The notes beneath the pieces were generated by a model. The model saw only the letters and a list, made by a program, of their open reading frames with translations. It had not been told where the DNA came from and searched no databases. The translations under genes and the position numbers were made by a program. 64,000 bases of DNA from Babylonia areolata (taxonomy: Eukaryota > Mollusca > Gastropoda > Neogastropoda > Buccinidae), in contig NC_134878.1 of NCBI RefSeq assembly GCF_041734735.1, forward strand, positions 8,380,295 to 8,444,294, written 5' to 3'. Below, in pieces: positions 35,851 through 49,460 of this stretch. Position 1 is the first letter of the stretch; each line of letters opens with the position of its first letter.

Positions 35851-36053
35851 GCTTCATTTATTACTTTTTGTCATTTTATGAAAAGTTGAAATGGATTATA
35901 TCTATACTCAACTTAGTCACTGAAGTTGCTAATGTCAGGAAATTGGTGCTTGCGTCAGTTGAGTAAACAATGGTGTAAAAAGTATTAAGTGTCTACTTCA
36001 CACGTAGGTGTCTTCCAAATTTTGGCAATTGATGTAACATTTATTTTCGACAT

Positions 36054-36936
36054 ATGGAATTGTCTCTAAGAAAAGCAATTTCAGTCACAAATCCCGAGTT
36101 TAGATCAAATCCACAAAATTGGCACATAAAAAACCCCACAACGATCAGTGGAAGATATGTTTGGATGAAGGGGAATGCCCTGGAAAACCATTGGCGCAGT
36201 ATTGTACTGCATCAAGTAATAAAGAGCAAAATGACTCGCCCATTGAAGAAGCATTTGAGGGCACAAGATAAGCAATTAGCACTGACACAACAAGGGTATA
36301 ATGATTGTTCATGCCGACGAAGATTAATAAAAAAAACTAGGATCATCAACAACTTTCACAACATAAAAACGCCTGAAAACCAGGTAGTTTCAAAATTAAA
36401 CACAGAGCTGTCGCTGACCATCTTGTCCATCAGTCCAGACCTAAGCCAGATCCTCCCACTGGTTGTGAAGAACCACAAGGAGGAATCTGTGTTGTGTAGA
36501 CAGCGAACGGGGCACACTTTCTCACTCATTCTTGCTTGTTAAGAGGGGAGGAGGCCCCTCAATGTATTCCCTGTGACAGCCTCTCACTGTGAAACACATG
36601 CTCATTGACTGCTGGGATCTGCATGACATTAAACAAACATTACACGGCAGATTCTCTGAAGACTTTGTTTTGAGATGTCCTTTCATGGGCGCTAATGGAC
36701 TTATTGAAAGATGTGAACATATTTAATCAGATTTGAATGTTTTGATTTATGGGAGATTTAAAAAAAAAAAACTTTTCCAGTGAAAAGATTGGAGCAGTGA
36801 TTAGTTTTTATTGTTTTTTTTGTTTTTGTTTTTACCCATGGCTTGGAAGTCGATGCTAACATGGTGATAGCCTTGAGATGGCCTTAGTGGTTGGTGAGGC
36901 TCTTAAGTACCATGATTTGATTTTGATTTGATTTAG
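36054..36936 (+). mobile_element. LINE 3' portion in opposite orientation, with (GATTT)n-like tail
   Basis: On the plus strand the peptide HQVIKSKMTRPLKKHL is followed by CRQRTGHTFSLILAC and, across a frame break, LRGEEAPQCIPCDSL then HMLIDCWDLHDIKQTLHGRF. This is the C-terminal post-RNase-H region of the same kind of LINE. After the stop the 3' UTR ends in CCATGATTTGATTTTGATTT, a simple-repeat tail typical of such LINEs. It begins near where the inverted piece starts and codes for what comes after RNase H, where the inverted piece stops. The two therefore look like one twin-primed insertion. Confidence 0.6.
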
Positions 36937-37009
36937 TCCATCAGCCGTATTGAACAGGAAGGAGATGAGGTGTAAGAGGTAAACGGCCTGTCATGTGCAT
37001 GACATGTTT

Positions 37010-37075
37010 GTAAAGCTCTTAAAGCTTGGTCTCTGACCAAGAATGACATTGTTGAAGTATCCATACCAATCAGTC
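37010..37075 (+). mobile_element. SINE type A tail remnant
   Basis: AAAGCTTGGTCTCTGACCAA and GAAGTATCCAT correspond to the type A 3' end (CTTGGTCTCCGACCGAGG and AAGTATCCAT). Heavily diverged. Confidence 0.45.
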
Positions 37076-40000
37076 GGTCGGTTCTGGGTTTGTTCATTGT
37101 AATAATTATAATTGCCATTGTTTATTATCCTATTTTTTCTACCCTTTCAGCTATGGTTTGAAAAAAACTTAAAAAGATAGATTTATTTCTGGGGGTGAAG
37201 ATTTGAACATTGTGCAGTTTTTACTGACTCATATGTGCATACAGAATGAGTCTGTAAATTAACTCTGTGTGTGTGTGTGTGTGTGTAAGAGAGAACCTGT
37301 GAATAATTTTTAACATGAGCATTTTTTCCAGCAAGCACCAGTATGGAAACCAGACAGACAGGGTAGTAGATCTGGATGTCTATAAAGTAAAAGAAAGAAG
37401 GCTTCCACCTGTCATGTAACAGAGAAATATCACCTGAAGTTGAACACACTAACTGAGGAGTTTTATTTGTCTTGTTCTCCTTTGTTTCCTTCTCCATAAG
37501 TTTTTTTTGTCACTGATAGAATAGTCTTACTGTATTTGATGTGAGCATGTAAACGTATGTGCCAAGGTACAAGTTTGAGCATGTGCATATGAAAGTGTAT
37601 ATCATGTGTGTGTTCATATATCAAGTTTACGTTCGATGATCATGCATGTGATACACAGGTTTTGCTGCACAAGAGCATTTCATTTGTACTGTGTACAATG
37701 TATATAATGATAATAATAGACTTGTACTGTTAATCTTCTTAAAAAGAAAAAAAAAAAGAATTAAAAACTGGGTTTTTATGTGACTTGTAACATTTCTTTT
37801 TACACCACATGTAAAATTTTCCACTTTCTGCAAATATTCTGCATCTGTACCAGCCAGTGGCAACATCTTTGATGGCCAAATGATTTTGTTCTTTCTTCTT
37901 TGTTTTTGTCAGTTAGTACTGACCTGAGTGTCTGTAGGGGCAGGCAGGCTTGTATACATGCTTTTTTGTTGTAGTGTTTGTTAGTGGTTTTTTGTTTTTA
38001 TATACTTTTTTTTTTTCTCTTTTGGGATAGAGGTGGGGAGGGGGTTCCCAAGACCCATTGAACACAGCAACAGTATTGTGACAAGTATAGTGTTCCATGC
38101 CAAGGTTGGAAGGGATATGGGTTGAAACGGACTGAAACTTTTACAGAAAACTTGACATAAATAATATTTATTCAGAACATTTTATTCATGAGGGTACAAA
38201 TCTTTAAGTTGCATTGTCAAGTGGAGTCAATTTCAAACTAATGGAAAAAAAAACAAAAAAAAAACCTTTCCCCTTCACCCCCAAACATGATAGGACACAC
38301 ACACACACACAGGTAGAAAGGCCACAAAGTTGGTGTGTGAAAAAAGTTGTTTATTTCTACAGAGAAATCAAACTGTACAGACAGGAGAGAGATGAACCAG
38401 GTGAAAGTGGAGGGGGAGATGGGTTGGGTGAGAGTGGTGGAAGGTGGAGGGACAACAAAGTAAAAGGGGGGGGGGGGGGGTCCACCAGTCTAACAAGTGG
38501 GGTCCGGCCCACGTTGATTCTGGAAGCCCCAAAACATGGAAGTTGTAATCTGGCTAACTGCACCAATCACCTGTAATCCCAACCCTCCTCACCCACTGAC
38601 ATTCCACGACCTTATCCAATGAGTTGGTGGTATCTTAAAAAAAAAACATCCACCCAACAGAATTCTGCAACGTTTTATATATTTTTTTTCCCCCATTTAA
38701 AACAATTTATTTTTTACTCTTTAAAAAAATTTATTTATATATATATATATTTTTTTTTTACTGGTCCTCCTCCAGGTTCTCCCACTACAAATATGGAATG
38801 AAATTGAACCAACGGTTTTAGTTTTTTGGGTCAGCCATGCTGTTTCCGTTCCTGTATCTCCCCTATGGAGCTGATCAGTCAACAAGAAAGGCAGAATGCT
38901 CCACAGAACTGAAAGTGTCCAATGGTTTACTGGCTCAAAGAACTCATGCCATCATTGTAAAGCAAGTCTTCATCAGTTTGTAACTTCCTCAATTGAGTAG
39001 TGACGATATATGCACTACTGTCACCACATATTTTTAAACCATGACGTGCAAAGCTACAGCAGGCCTGATTTTTGTACAAAGTATTGACATCCAATGCAGT
39101 ATTATTTCAAATTCTGTGCATAGTACCATACATGTTAACTCTTCTCTTATTATGAATGACAGTGGGGGGTGGTATCTTAAAAGTAGATACCAGGTGCTAA
39201 AGACAAAATGAAACCCCAACCGTCTGATTGAAAATGGAGGGGAGGAGGAGCCTCTTCCATTATCTTTGGCTTTTGTTTTTTCTCGTTATTAATATCTGTT
39301 GAATCCTATCATCAGAGAAAAAAAAGAATGCAGTTATAATGGAATAGTCAGCGGGTGATGATCACAAAGTAATCTTGGAATGTTTTAACGCAACCAATGG
39401 AACAATGCTGGATTCTAGGGATCAACAACTTTTTCTATATGGAACATGCATAATAGGTCTGGAATACACATAGGTCCAGGTGCAACAAGAACTACAGTAT
39501 TCATACTGTGCAAATCGTTTCAAAAATTATGTCTGAAAAACACAAACAAATCATGTGCATTATCCAAGCACACCTCAATCACACCAATGACCAAAAAGGG
39601 CACTTTCAACAAAACACTAAAAGACAAAACTACACCTGACTAAATGGCAGCACAGAAAATACAGATGGGCCCCAAGTAACAAACAAGTGTGTGGTGGCAT
39701 GGATGCTATGGTTGATCCGGATCCATCCACCCCCTTCCTTTTCTCCCTTTCTCTGCTGAACCCAGCAGCAGGAAATGAAAACACATCATGCTGCAAATTT
39801 CAAAGGTGATGGCATAAGAAACACTGTGCTGCTCCACATCATTTCTCAACATTCCAAACTTCTCTGACAAACATACATCATGCAAAAATGCACATCACCT
39901 TCCAAGTTAAGCAAGTCATGCTTGGTAAATAATTGAGAAAAATTAACTTCCAAACTTCATGCTTGGTAAATAACAGAAACATTAACTGCCAAACTTCTCT

Positions 40001-40504
40001 GACAAACATACATTGTGCAAAAATGCATGTTGCCTAAAAAATTAAGCATGTTCGGTAAATAGCTGAGAAAAAATACGCCCCCCTTTTTTAAAACTCCTGT
40101 TCTTTATTTCCAACTTTGTGAAAACAAGGCGATTCAGTGTAACTTGTTCTCTGGAGTGTGTCTCTTTGAGTGTGCTTGTTATAACTTACTGCAAAGTTGA
40201 TGTGATAAACATTTTTCTGTGTTCTGGGTTAATATGTATAATGTAGTTAAAACTAGAACGAATTGTGGAGGCAAATTTACTGATTATATAAATGGTACAA
40301 GAGAAATGAAAGGAGGGAATATCTAATCTACCGTCCTTTTTTTTTTAAATTTTCATTATTCATAAGTAGACTGGCATTAGAAGCTAAGTAATTTCAAAAT
40401 TGTAGTTATCAAACTACAGTTAGGAGTTAATTTTAATAAAAGTAATATTGTGTTTAGAAAAGGTGGTTATTTGGCAACAAGGGAAAAGTGGTTCAAGCAT
40501 ATAT

Positions 40505-40697
40505 ATATTTATGTACCTATCAGAGTGGATTTCTTGAACAGAATTTTGCCAGAGGACAACATACGTTGCCATGGGTTCTTTTTCAGCACACCAAGTGTGT
40601 GCTTCACCGGGGAAGAAATGGTGAGAGCAGGAGTCAAACCCAGACCCTCACGGACACTGTGTTGGTAGAGTAGCGTCTTGACCATTCTGCCACCTTC
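40505..40697 (-). mobile_element. SINE type C (tRNA head TGGCAGAATGGTCAAGACG)
   Basis: On minus: A box TGGCAGAATGGTCAAGACG, B box GGTTTGACTCC, then AAAGAACCCATGGCAACG, CCTCTGGCAAAATTCTGTTC and GATAGGTACATAAATATATA. The 3' Snail-like module is lacking in this copy. Confidence 0.72.
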
Positions 40698-43600
40698 CTT
40701 TCCTCATCAGAACAAACGTAACTTTACTGAAAAAATGTTTATCATATCAACTCTGCACCCTCATACGATGAAAAAGGAACACCTGGTTATTTCCACTGGC
40801 AGACAGTGGGGGAGGCAGCTCATGACACTATACTTTTCCAGTGTTCCTTCCCCCCCCACCCCCATTCAGTTCCATCACTCCTCTGTAAAAGTTAAATGCA
40901 TCTGACTATGGCAGGCATTCTGGAGGCAAACGGTGCTTTTGTTACATGTCTTTGGCTGCTGTAGATCACACCGTGACAGCTGTGACTGGCACCTGCAATG
41001 CAAGTAAGTATAATCCAAACCAACCATGCACAATTCTCTTCACCAAACATGACTTGTAACTTTGCCTTCTTCAGTATGAACAGCAAATGCAAAAAGTTCT
41101 CGTCAGGACTAATTTAACCTCCCCAAAATAATCATTACAGACATGATAAATGGAACACCCATTTAAGAATCATGTGGTGAGTGTTAGCACAAATAGAACT
41201 AGAACTTAGAAGAGAAAGGTGGAACATCGACCCAAATACGTTTTTTTTCCCCCCTTCTGGGTAGGTAGATACAAAGGACAGCTGACCTGATTGAACAAGG
41301 CAAATCTGAGACAGTATATTGGGCCTTGCCTACCTTTTTCTCCTTTTCCCAGCATTTCTTTTTTCCTCAGCTTACCAGTACATAAGTTATATTTGCTAAG
41401 ACTTTTTTTTTTTTTTTTTTTTTTCACAAAATGACTTTCAAACAAGTGTCAGATTATGACAGTGACATATTTTATGATCACATTTGAAATCCGGTTGGTA
41501 TGCAGATTATGACAGTGTGAAAACAACAACAAACTCACAGGGAGGAGGGTGGGGTGGGGTGAATATCCCACAGGGAAGGAAAAAAAAGTGCTACAATTCT
41601 GAAAATAAAAGAAAAAAAAAAGGGACAGAAGATAGAGACAAATCCTGAAGGGAAGGTGGTGGGTTCGGAGAAGGAAGAGTCATTCAACCTCTTCAGTGAA
41701 GGTCATAGGAGAAAAGGAAGCAACGGAGGAGGGCTGCTGAAAGACTGTTCTAAGATTCTCCAAAGCTGCTGGAAGTTAAGAAGGTGGGGTGGGGGGGAGG
41801 AGTAAGGGAAACGGAAGAGCACGGAGACAGAATCCTCCAACGCGGAGAGGAGAGAAGAGAAGAAAGCTGAAAGACCCTAACCATGTGGTGGTTTTCACTG
41901 ATCAACAGGCCCACCACATCACAAGTATGGCAAGTACAGGCACAAGTGAAAGCAACGGCTGTTTCACACTGTGGAGAGTAGATCAGGTTTGCTTCCTTTC
42001 ACAGACCCCCCAAAAATCTTCTACCAGAACAACTGTTGATGAGGACTCTTCATGGAAGGAACCGTTGAGGGGCAGTGGGGTGGGGATTAAACACCAGTCT
42101 TCAGTGCAAGGCTTCTGTTTATATATTGGGGGTATTCTTTCAAATCTGTCACCATTTTGATGCGGTACATTCCCAGCTATGTACATCACATTATTTGCTG
42201 TCTGTCTGAGTAAGCACGAGACATAACTGATGAGCACAATGCCCCATACAATGTGTTGGTGCCTACATACAAGTCCAACATACAAACAAACAAAAAACAA
42301 AAAAAAGGGGGTGGGGGTGGAAAGAAATGAGTCATTAGGAATAAGGATATTCTAAAGATAATCTTTAAATAAAAAAACAACAAAGATTCCTCTACATTCT
42401 TTCTTTGTTGTCCAGTGCCCAATCAGAACAGTTCTTCACACACTTTTAAGTCTTCATTCATAAACACATTATCTGCCTGTCAGAATTATAAATATGTTGA
42501 CTGAATGAAACCTGCATGGGGAGAAGGATGCAGGCATGGCTGCCTTGTTACCATGCCACTGGTGTCCAGGCAGAAATCTCATAAAGATGCCTACACATGG
42601 GTCCTGGGATGTTTTGACCCTACACATGAGGAACTCAGTCTGAGAGTTCTGGACTTGCACAGGCAAAATTGAAACTGTCTATATGATGCTTCTGTCAGAC
42701 ACCTGGCACTGCAAGACTCCAACCAGCCCTGCTCTTCCACTTCCAAACAGCATGATATATGGAAAAGAAAAAAGGTGACAAAAACAAAATCCGGTCAACA
42801 TTCTTCTGTTCCTTATATGCATTGTTAAAATGGTAAAACTGATTTCTTAAATCATTTTTCATTATTACAGTTACTGTACGTGCAAAAAATCACATTAAAA
42901 ACATATCTATTCAACCATAATTTAGGAGTTTGTTAATGTTGTTGATTATTATTATTATTGTTATTGTTGAAATGTAAAGTGGAGAGTAAAGAAACCACTT
43001 GATCACTGATATCACAGGCAAGGTTTAGTTGTCAGAGTATTCTGCTTGAACCAGGTGGCAAAGCCACCCTCTGTGAGAGGAGGACAGATATCACATGGTA
43101 TTATTGCCAGTGCTACACTTCACACATCACCATTACGTACAACTTTCAAAAACAAAAAAAAAAGAGATGATTTGACCAACAAGCTGATAACAGGGCAATG
43201 AGTTGTAAACTTCACACAGACACATACAACAGGTCACATGATGAAACAAGTCACACCACCCGGCCCCCTCCTGTTCCTCCAAACTCCTTCCACACCTCCT
43301 CCCTCTCCAATAAAATCTCACATATTTTCAGAAAAAAAATGATGTCTCCATTACTCAGACCTTTTGTTTAAAAAAAAGAATCACCACTATGGAAAAAAGT
43401 TGTGAAGGAAAAAGAAAAAAAAAAAAAATCATTTCTAGCTTTAAAAACAGGCACTCCCAGCCCAATGTAGATATATCTATCTCAGTGATCTGTATGGATG
43501 AGAGAGGGAGAGATTATATAAAATGTATGGTACTTTTTAATTCATCTAGATTCTCTCCCCCATTATGCCTTTTAACAACAGCATTTCACACATCACCATA

Positions 43601-44057
43601 TAAGAATGAGGATCCGTTAAACCCAATCCAAACTTGGTGCTAGAAGTTGCAAATAACATTTTTATGTTATTCCAAGGCTTTTGTTATCATTTTGATCTTT
43701 TGTGTATAAGAAAACATCCTGAACCTATATCATCCAAGCCCAAACATTTGCTTGATTCTAAAATCAGAGGAAAATGTGATCAGAAATACTTCATGTTTTT
43801 TTTGTTTTTTTTTAAAGCAAAAGTGGGATGTGAACAAAGGATATATGACCAATATTTTCTTATCCCAGGCAATATTCAGTCTTATTTAATCAAAGACTTG
43901 AACACAATTCCTCTCCTTTTTCTTAACTCTTCCACCACCAAGTTTACGTGTGAAAAACACTCCCCAGCACCAAACATTTTTGAAACGATGCTCTCAGTCA
44001 CAGGCTTGGTTCATGTCCAAACAACACAACGGACCTGTTCACTTCAAACTAGGTTAG

Positions 44058-44275
44058 CTCACTCAGTACGGCCAGTCCTCTCTTCTCCTCTACACAGACC
44101 CCTCGGATGTCCAGTGGGTGTCTGAATGACCCAACCTTTAGCTTCCGTCGTCAGAACTGTGGTATTCTTTGTCAACATTCACCTCTTCAGTATAAGAGCG
44201 TTCCGCTTGTAATATTTTGATGACTGGGATGAAACGCTGTTAACGTCTCCTCTTTCGCCGTTCGTATGGAGAGAG
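44058..44275. mobile_element. Non-autonomous TIR element, copy 2, TTAG flanks
   Basis: 218 bp, nearly identical to the copy at 10.35 kb, with a short internal deletion in the GATGATGGTAATTGGGG region. It is flanked by TTAG on both sides (44054-44057, 44276-44279). Flanks that are identical within each copy but differ between copies show a 4-bp target duplication. Confidence 0.78.
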
Positions 44276-44626
44276 TTAGTCATTGTTCTATTAGTGGGAA
44301 ACTGGCTGCACTTGTCAAGCTTTGATACAACGTGAAAAAAGTCTTTATCAGCATGACCCCTCAATCGTCAATGTCAACAAAAGTCGCATCTGGAGGTGCA
44401 CTGTCTTGTCAACAAAAGTTACCTCTGTCGGTGAAAGAGTTAAAGAAAACAAAAAAGGTGTCTTCAAGCAGTGACTGACTTTTACAAAGAATGAAACAGA
44501 AATTGGTTCTTCCTCTGCTCTCTCTCTCTCTCTATATATATATATATTATAAAGCTGTTGCCGAGTGCTTCCCCATGGATATTACTTTTCTTGTCATCAG
44601 TAAGCATCATGCCCTGTTCACACTGA

Positions 44627-44710
44627 ACACCTCACTGATGTGTGCTCAGATTTTGCATGAGCCAAACAACACCTCACTGATGTGTGCTCAGATTTTGCAT
44701 GAGCCAAACA
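44627..44710. repeat. Perfect 42-bp tandem duplication
   Basis: ACACCTCACTGATGTGTGCT through GCATGAGCCAAACA occurs twice with no visible difference, so it is recent. Confidence 0.88.
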
Positions 44711-45124
44711 GAAACTACCCATTGCAACGATAATCTGCAAAGGTTCCTGCAATGTATCATTCCAGATTCCAGACAGGGGGATTCTGAAAATCGGTTTTAA
44801 ACAACAATGCACCATACGAACGACCCCCTTTAGGTGCTGAGATGCCGCAAGACAACGGGAGCACCACGCAAAGATGAAGAGTCTTACATCATGGCAGAAT
44901 ATTCTGCCTGTTGGAAATTCCATCAATAATCTCACACAACTAAAAGATTAAAAATTTGGCTAGGTAGTTTTCCTTTGTTCAGTGATGTAAAGAATAAACA
45001 AGACAGGATTATCTGAACATGAATTTTTTTTCATGTTAGCTTGGCGATCACTCCTCTAAATTATTTCAGCTAACACTGTCCAACCTGTATGCTTAGAAAA
45101 TGTATTATGTTCTTCATCTGGAGC

Positions 45125-45155
<31 letters not shown>

Positions 45156-46163
45156 GAACCTCTTACCCCCAAGAAACCCCTCTCCATTTATGCACAAAAA
45201 AACCCATTCTTTCTTTCTTTGATTAAACAGGTGTGGAGGGGTGTGTGGGAGAGGGGGGATGGGAGGGGGGAGGAATCTTCGGTGAGAAACTGACTTGCTC
45301 TATTTTTACACTTGGATTTTTCACCAGGTGGAATCGTTCAAACAAAAAAACCGGAACAGAACCAGTGAAAGGTACAAGGTGGGGTGGTGGTGTCATAACT
45401 GCGCCTAGTGGAGAAGAAAATAAACCAACAAACAAAGTGGAGCATGCAAAAAATATCACAAGACGGGGAAAAAAAACAAACAACAAAAACAACCAAGACT
45501 TATCACAGTCCAAAGATGGGAAATGTGGCCACTATGTACAAACAAACTCCACAACTCCACACACTGCTGGCTGGGGCAGACTGCCAGGGGATGTCCTGTC
45601 AGTGACCCTTGTGCTGTGTCGTCGCCGAGTCCTGACCCAGTGTCCATGCCGTGGGTCAGCTGAACCAGTCAGCAGACAGCACGAAACCAGTGGAAGAAGG
45701 GGGTGGGGCGTGGGAAGGTCCCATGGGCCATGCCTGAACAGCGCACACTTGCGCCGCCTCTGACCGTTTCCAAAATGGCTCATAAATACAAACATACAAA
45801 GAGCTTTTTTTTTTTTTCTTTTTTCTTTGCAAAGTCTCACCGAAACCAAAACAAACTACATTTCAAAAATGCATATTATAGTCGATAATGCCAAAGGACG
45901 AACTTGTCCAGAGAGAAAATGAAATAAGTTAATGATGTGGTGGTCCTCCCGAGACGGGACCTGTGGGGTACAGGTCTCCATAAGTTGGCACAGACCCTGC
46001 ACACATCACACCTTCAGAGGCACGGACACCAACCACCCGCCTGTTTGGAGGGTGGTGGGGGGGGGGGTGTCGTCGGGTCTGAAACCACAGTCCATCAATC
46101 ACGTCTACCACAGCTTCTAGCTTTGTCGGAACAGGTCATCAACAGGTTCAAGGGTTGTGCGCA

Positions 46164-46201
<38 letters not shown>

Positions 46202-47047
46202 GGCAACAAACTGTGCCAGAAGACAATGCACTGTGTACAATGCTTGTTGCACACCTTCAGTTCATAACGGTGGAAGGAGGCACCCTGCCACCACTTCTCT
46301 TATGAAAAGTTTGAGCAAAATGTGCATATGAAACTGTATCAAACATCTGGATACACTCTTGAGTGGGACATACGGCATTACAGATGAAACAGAAGAACGA
46401 AAAGAAACGAAAAAACAACCAAACAACAACAACCCGAAACAAAAAATTAAGACCAAAAAAAAAAAAAAAAAAAAAAAAAAGAAAAGAAAAATAATTTTGT
46501 ACAAGAATCAATCAAGAAAATGTAATGCATAAATGCACTCAGACCCGTGAAAATCTTATATTGCTCATCAAGGGTGTAATATATGATTCAGTAGTAACAC
46601 AGCAACTGCAGAGAACAAGTATGTAACAGTTGGCAGTCAACACAAATCGCTCCTTCATCCGGCAGACTGTCCGCCTGGTCAAACCCTTTCCTTCCGGGTC
46701 ACCTGTCCATTCATCACACCTCACCTGACCTAACTCCCTCTCTGATAAATGCAATGATTCTGATAAAAGTCAACATCAACGTTTTTGATTACACTACATT
46801 ATCCTGTTTTACCTGTTCAACTTTTAACTGCGTGGGAAAGAGAGGGAGAGAGAGAAAGAAATGCTAATTCGTTTCTAGCATTGCCATCAGTTTCTTTCCA
46901 CCTGTTCAGGTTCATTCAGCCTTTCTTCAAAACCTGTCTCAATGATCCCCTCGGTGTTATTTTGAAGTGCCAAGAAGATCTCTGTGCATCATCCACCACA
47001 AGTAGTCACTGTAAGAACTGTAACCGACCTGTGTACTAAGCACACGT

Positions 47048-47053
47048 TTTATT
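47048..47053 (-). promoter_or_regulatory. Candidate poly(A) signal AATAAA
   Basis: On the minus strand AATAAA lies about 200 bp after the TGA of the terminal exon, which would give a short 3' UTR. Other AATAAA motifs occur further down (for example near 38.16-38.18 kb), so a much longer 3' UTR is also possible. Transcript ends would decide. Confidence 0.35.
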
Positions 47054-47253
47054 TTGTTCCCCCTTAAACAACCTCCTCCCCTGTTACACGGTTGGATGCA
47101 GGAAGCTGGGTACACCGGCAGCGAAAGCTGTATATATCCATGAAAGACTGGTCGCAAGTTGAGGGGGGGAAGTACGTGGGTAGGAGTCATTATCCAGACC
47201 CTGGGAGGAAGAGTAGGAGGAGGAGGAGAAGACCTTGGACAGAATGGCGAGGG

Positions 47254-47391
47254 TCATGTCTGTGTGCATGTCAACGTGGTGGCTGCATGCACTTGACTGG
47301 GGCTGTAGAATCTGGAGTCCCCCACCACACTGCTCTTGCCAAGGGGTTGGAGGTCCAGGGTCACCACAGGGTCAGGGCTGCACTCGTTTTC
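47254..47391 (-). CDS. Terminal coding exon with stop codon, unrecognised host gene
   Basis: The exon opens after TTTGGACAG in phase 0 and reads 45 codons followed by TGA. The peptide begins ENECSPDPVVTLDLQPLGKS and ends HAATTLTCTQT. The acidic start continues the DDD that ends the previous exon. No PDZ-type hydrophobic C-terminus and no membrane segment are visible. With the other four exons it gives 288 residues of the C-terminal part of the protein. A candidate poly(A) signal lies about 200 bp downstream. A paralogous or alternative 3' end further on is possible, but I see no evidence for it. Confidence 0.66.
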   Translation of the reverse strand, partial: ENECSPDPVVTLDLQPLGKSSVVGDSRFYSPSQVHAATTLTCTQT

Positions 47392-47747
47392 CTGTCCAAA
47401 CACACCACACCAATGTCAACAGATTGAAGTGCCCAAAAAGAAGAAAAAAAGTTTGTTTTTGCAAATGTACAGAGTTCATAAATATGACAAGTAACATCAC
47501 GATGAAAAAGACATCTGCTGAAATTCCGCAAATTTAATATATGTTTGAAAAACATACAAATGAAATCAGTGAAGAAAAATCTAAATGAACATGGTGTTTC
47601 ACAACCTGAAGTTTACTGCTCATGTGAACACACACACACACACACACACACAAAGCTACCTGAGCATGAATCCAACATAAATATCCAAATTTACGGGAAA
47701 ACATCATACCAAAACTTGTGCAAGAGATACTTTTAATCTGTGCACTC

Positions 47748-47876
47748 CTTAATGCCTGACTAAGTGCACTGGGTTATGCTGCTAGCAAGTCAACCATCTG
47801 CTTAGCAGATGTGGTGTAGTAGAGTATGTGGATTAGTCTGTATGCAGTGACGCCTCCTTGAGCAACTGAACTGAAT
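47748..47876 (+). mobile_element. SINE C 3' module fragment
   Basis: TGCCTGACTAAGTGCACTGG through GCAGTGACGCCTCCTTGAGC and CAACTGAACTGAA. It is diverged and without head or body. Confidence 0.72.
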
Positions 47877-48531
47877 TGTGCACTTGTACTGAGTGCTCTA
47901 CAATGTACTCTCAGTATCCTGCTTGACGCCAGGAGGTGAAAAGTATACTACAGGAGAGCCTGATGCTGTGGTAAAGTGTGTAGAGCTTCAAGAATATGCA
48001 CTACAGCAAAATGTCTTACCAAATAAATAAATAGTCCTTAACTAGAACTTGTTTCCAAACCAGTAGTAGCAGCATCCCCGTCCATCATTATGCACACATA
48101 TACACACATTGTATTTTGGCTACCAGCATCCTGGGTCACCAATGTACTGTGTCAAAAGAATCATCGCTTCTATTACTCATGTGGTATAAAATAATCAGAC
48201 TGCTTAATCTAGTTGAAAGATGAGTGAGCGTGCAGAAAGAGGACTTTGACAAGGACAGGAAAGAGATCTAGTCACAGGTTATGGTAGGTGTTCATACCCC
48301 AGCTTTGCTTGACGGAGGGCACTTTCACAGCTAATACATATGTGCATGCATTCATGCAGATGCACACAAGCGCATGTGGACACATTTTCAACTTATCTGC
48401 ATTTCCTTTTCATTGTTTACACTGGAAACATGACAATTTAAAAAGCTAGTCTCACTTCTATATATCAGAGTTATATTTTGGAAGGTTTTTCTTAACATTT
48501 TTTAACATCAAGAAAATGCATTAGGTAAAAT

Positions 48532-48535
<4 letters not shown>

Positions 48536-48570
<35 letters not shown>

Positions 48571-48585
48571 ACACACACACACACC
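48536..48585. repeat. (CA)n microsatellite
   Basis: CA run with one CC interruption. Confidence 0.92.
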
Positions 48586-48816
48586 ATATGCTTCACTTAT
48601 CAATGCAAAAATTACTGCACAAAGACAAATCCAACACTCATGCCACACAGTGAGAACAAACCTGACACACTGACAGTAAACTACCTATGCTGTTAAGAGT
48701 ACCGACTCACAGACAGGAAAGACAGGCTTACAGAGAATAAACAGTCATTTTCCCCAATAAACAAAAGGGAGAAAACAACTCAACACTGATCAATGAGTCA
48801 ACACATTCTTTGCTTT

Positions 48817-48820
<4 letters not shown>

Positions 48821-48861
<41 letters not shown>

Positions 48862-48885
48862 CCCCCCCCCCCCCTCCCCCCCCAA
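48821..48885. repeat. Poly(A) then poly(C) tract
   Basis: ~39 A followed by C runs. Assembly here may be unreliable. Confidence 0.9.
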
Positions 48886-49460
48886 AAAAGCGGTTCCGCA
48901 ATGTTCTTGAACCACGATTTTCTCCCTCCAACCACAACATTCAATCCCAGAGTGAGGAACATTTTTTTCAAGCAGATTGTTTTCAGGTGACACCAACAGG
49001 AAACTGTCAAGGAAGTGTTGGTGTTGGCATGCACAGTGTTCCAGTGAGAGTCATGAATCAAGGTGAGACAACTGACAATAGATGCAGTGCTTTTTGCCCA
49101 GTGATAGTCTGGATTGGTGGATTCAATTGATCATCATGCTTCTCTGGGGCATTCAAGATTGAAACAGACTGACATTTAGTCTTGTAAGAAAAAAACAACC
49201 CATAAACAAGAAGCATGCAATAATAAAACAAATTATTTTTAAAAAATCAAACGAACAACAACCAGACCATCTCTGGCAGCAGAAGTATAAAGACAACTCA
49301 GCAACAATGCCATGACAAAAATAAATAAAATTCCACAGGGCTTCACAAGCCAAAACACAACAACAACAACAACAAACACGACAACCTGGGGGGGATGCTC
49401 GAGTTTTAACAGGAGCAACATCAGCGCACAGTAAAGCAGCATCTGACACACACAATAAGA

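Larger units (their letters stand above)
37090..47040. other. AT-rich gene-free stretch downstream of the host gene
   Basis: Apart from the SINE at 40.5 kb, the TIR element at 44.06 kb, the 42-bp duplication at 44.6 kb and homopolymers, nothing coding is visible. It may include a long 3' UTR of the minus-strand gene; AATAAA motifs on minus near 38.16-38.18 kb would fit, but this is speculative. Confidence 0.4.
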
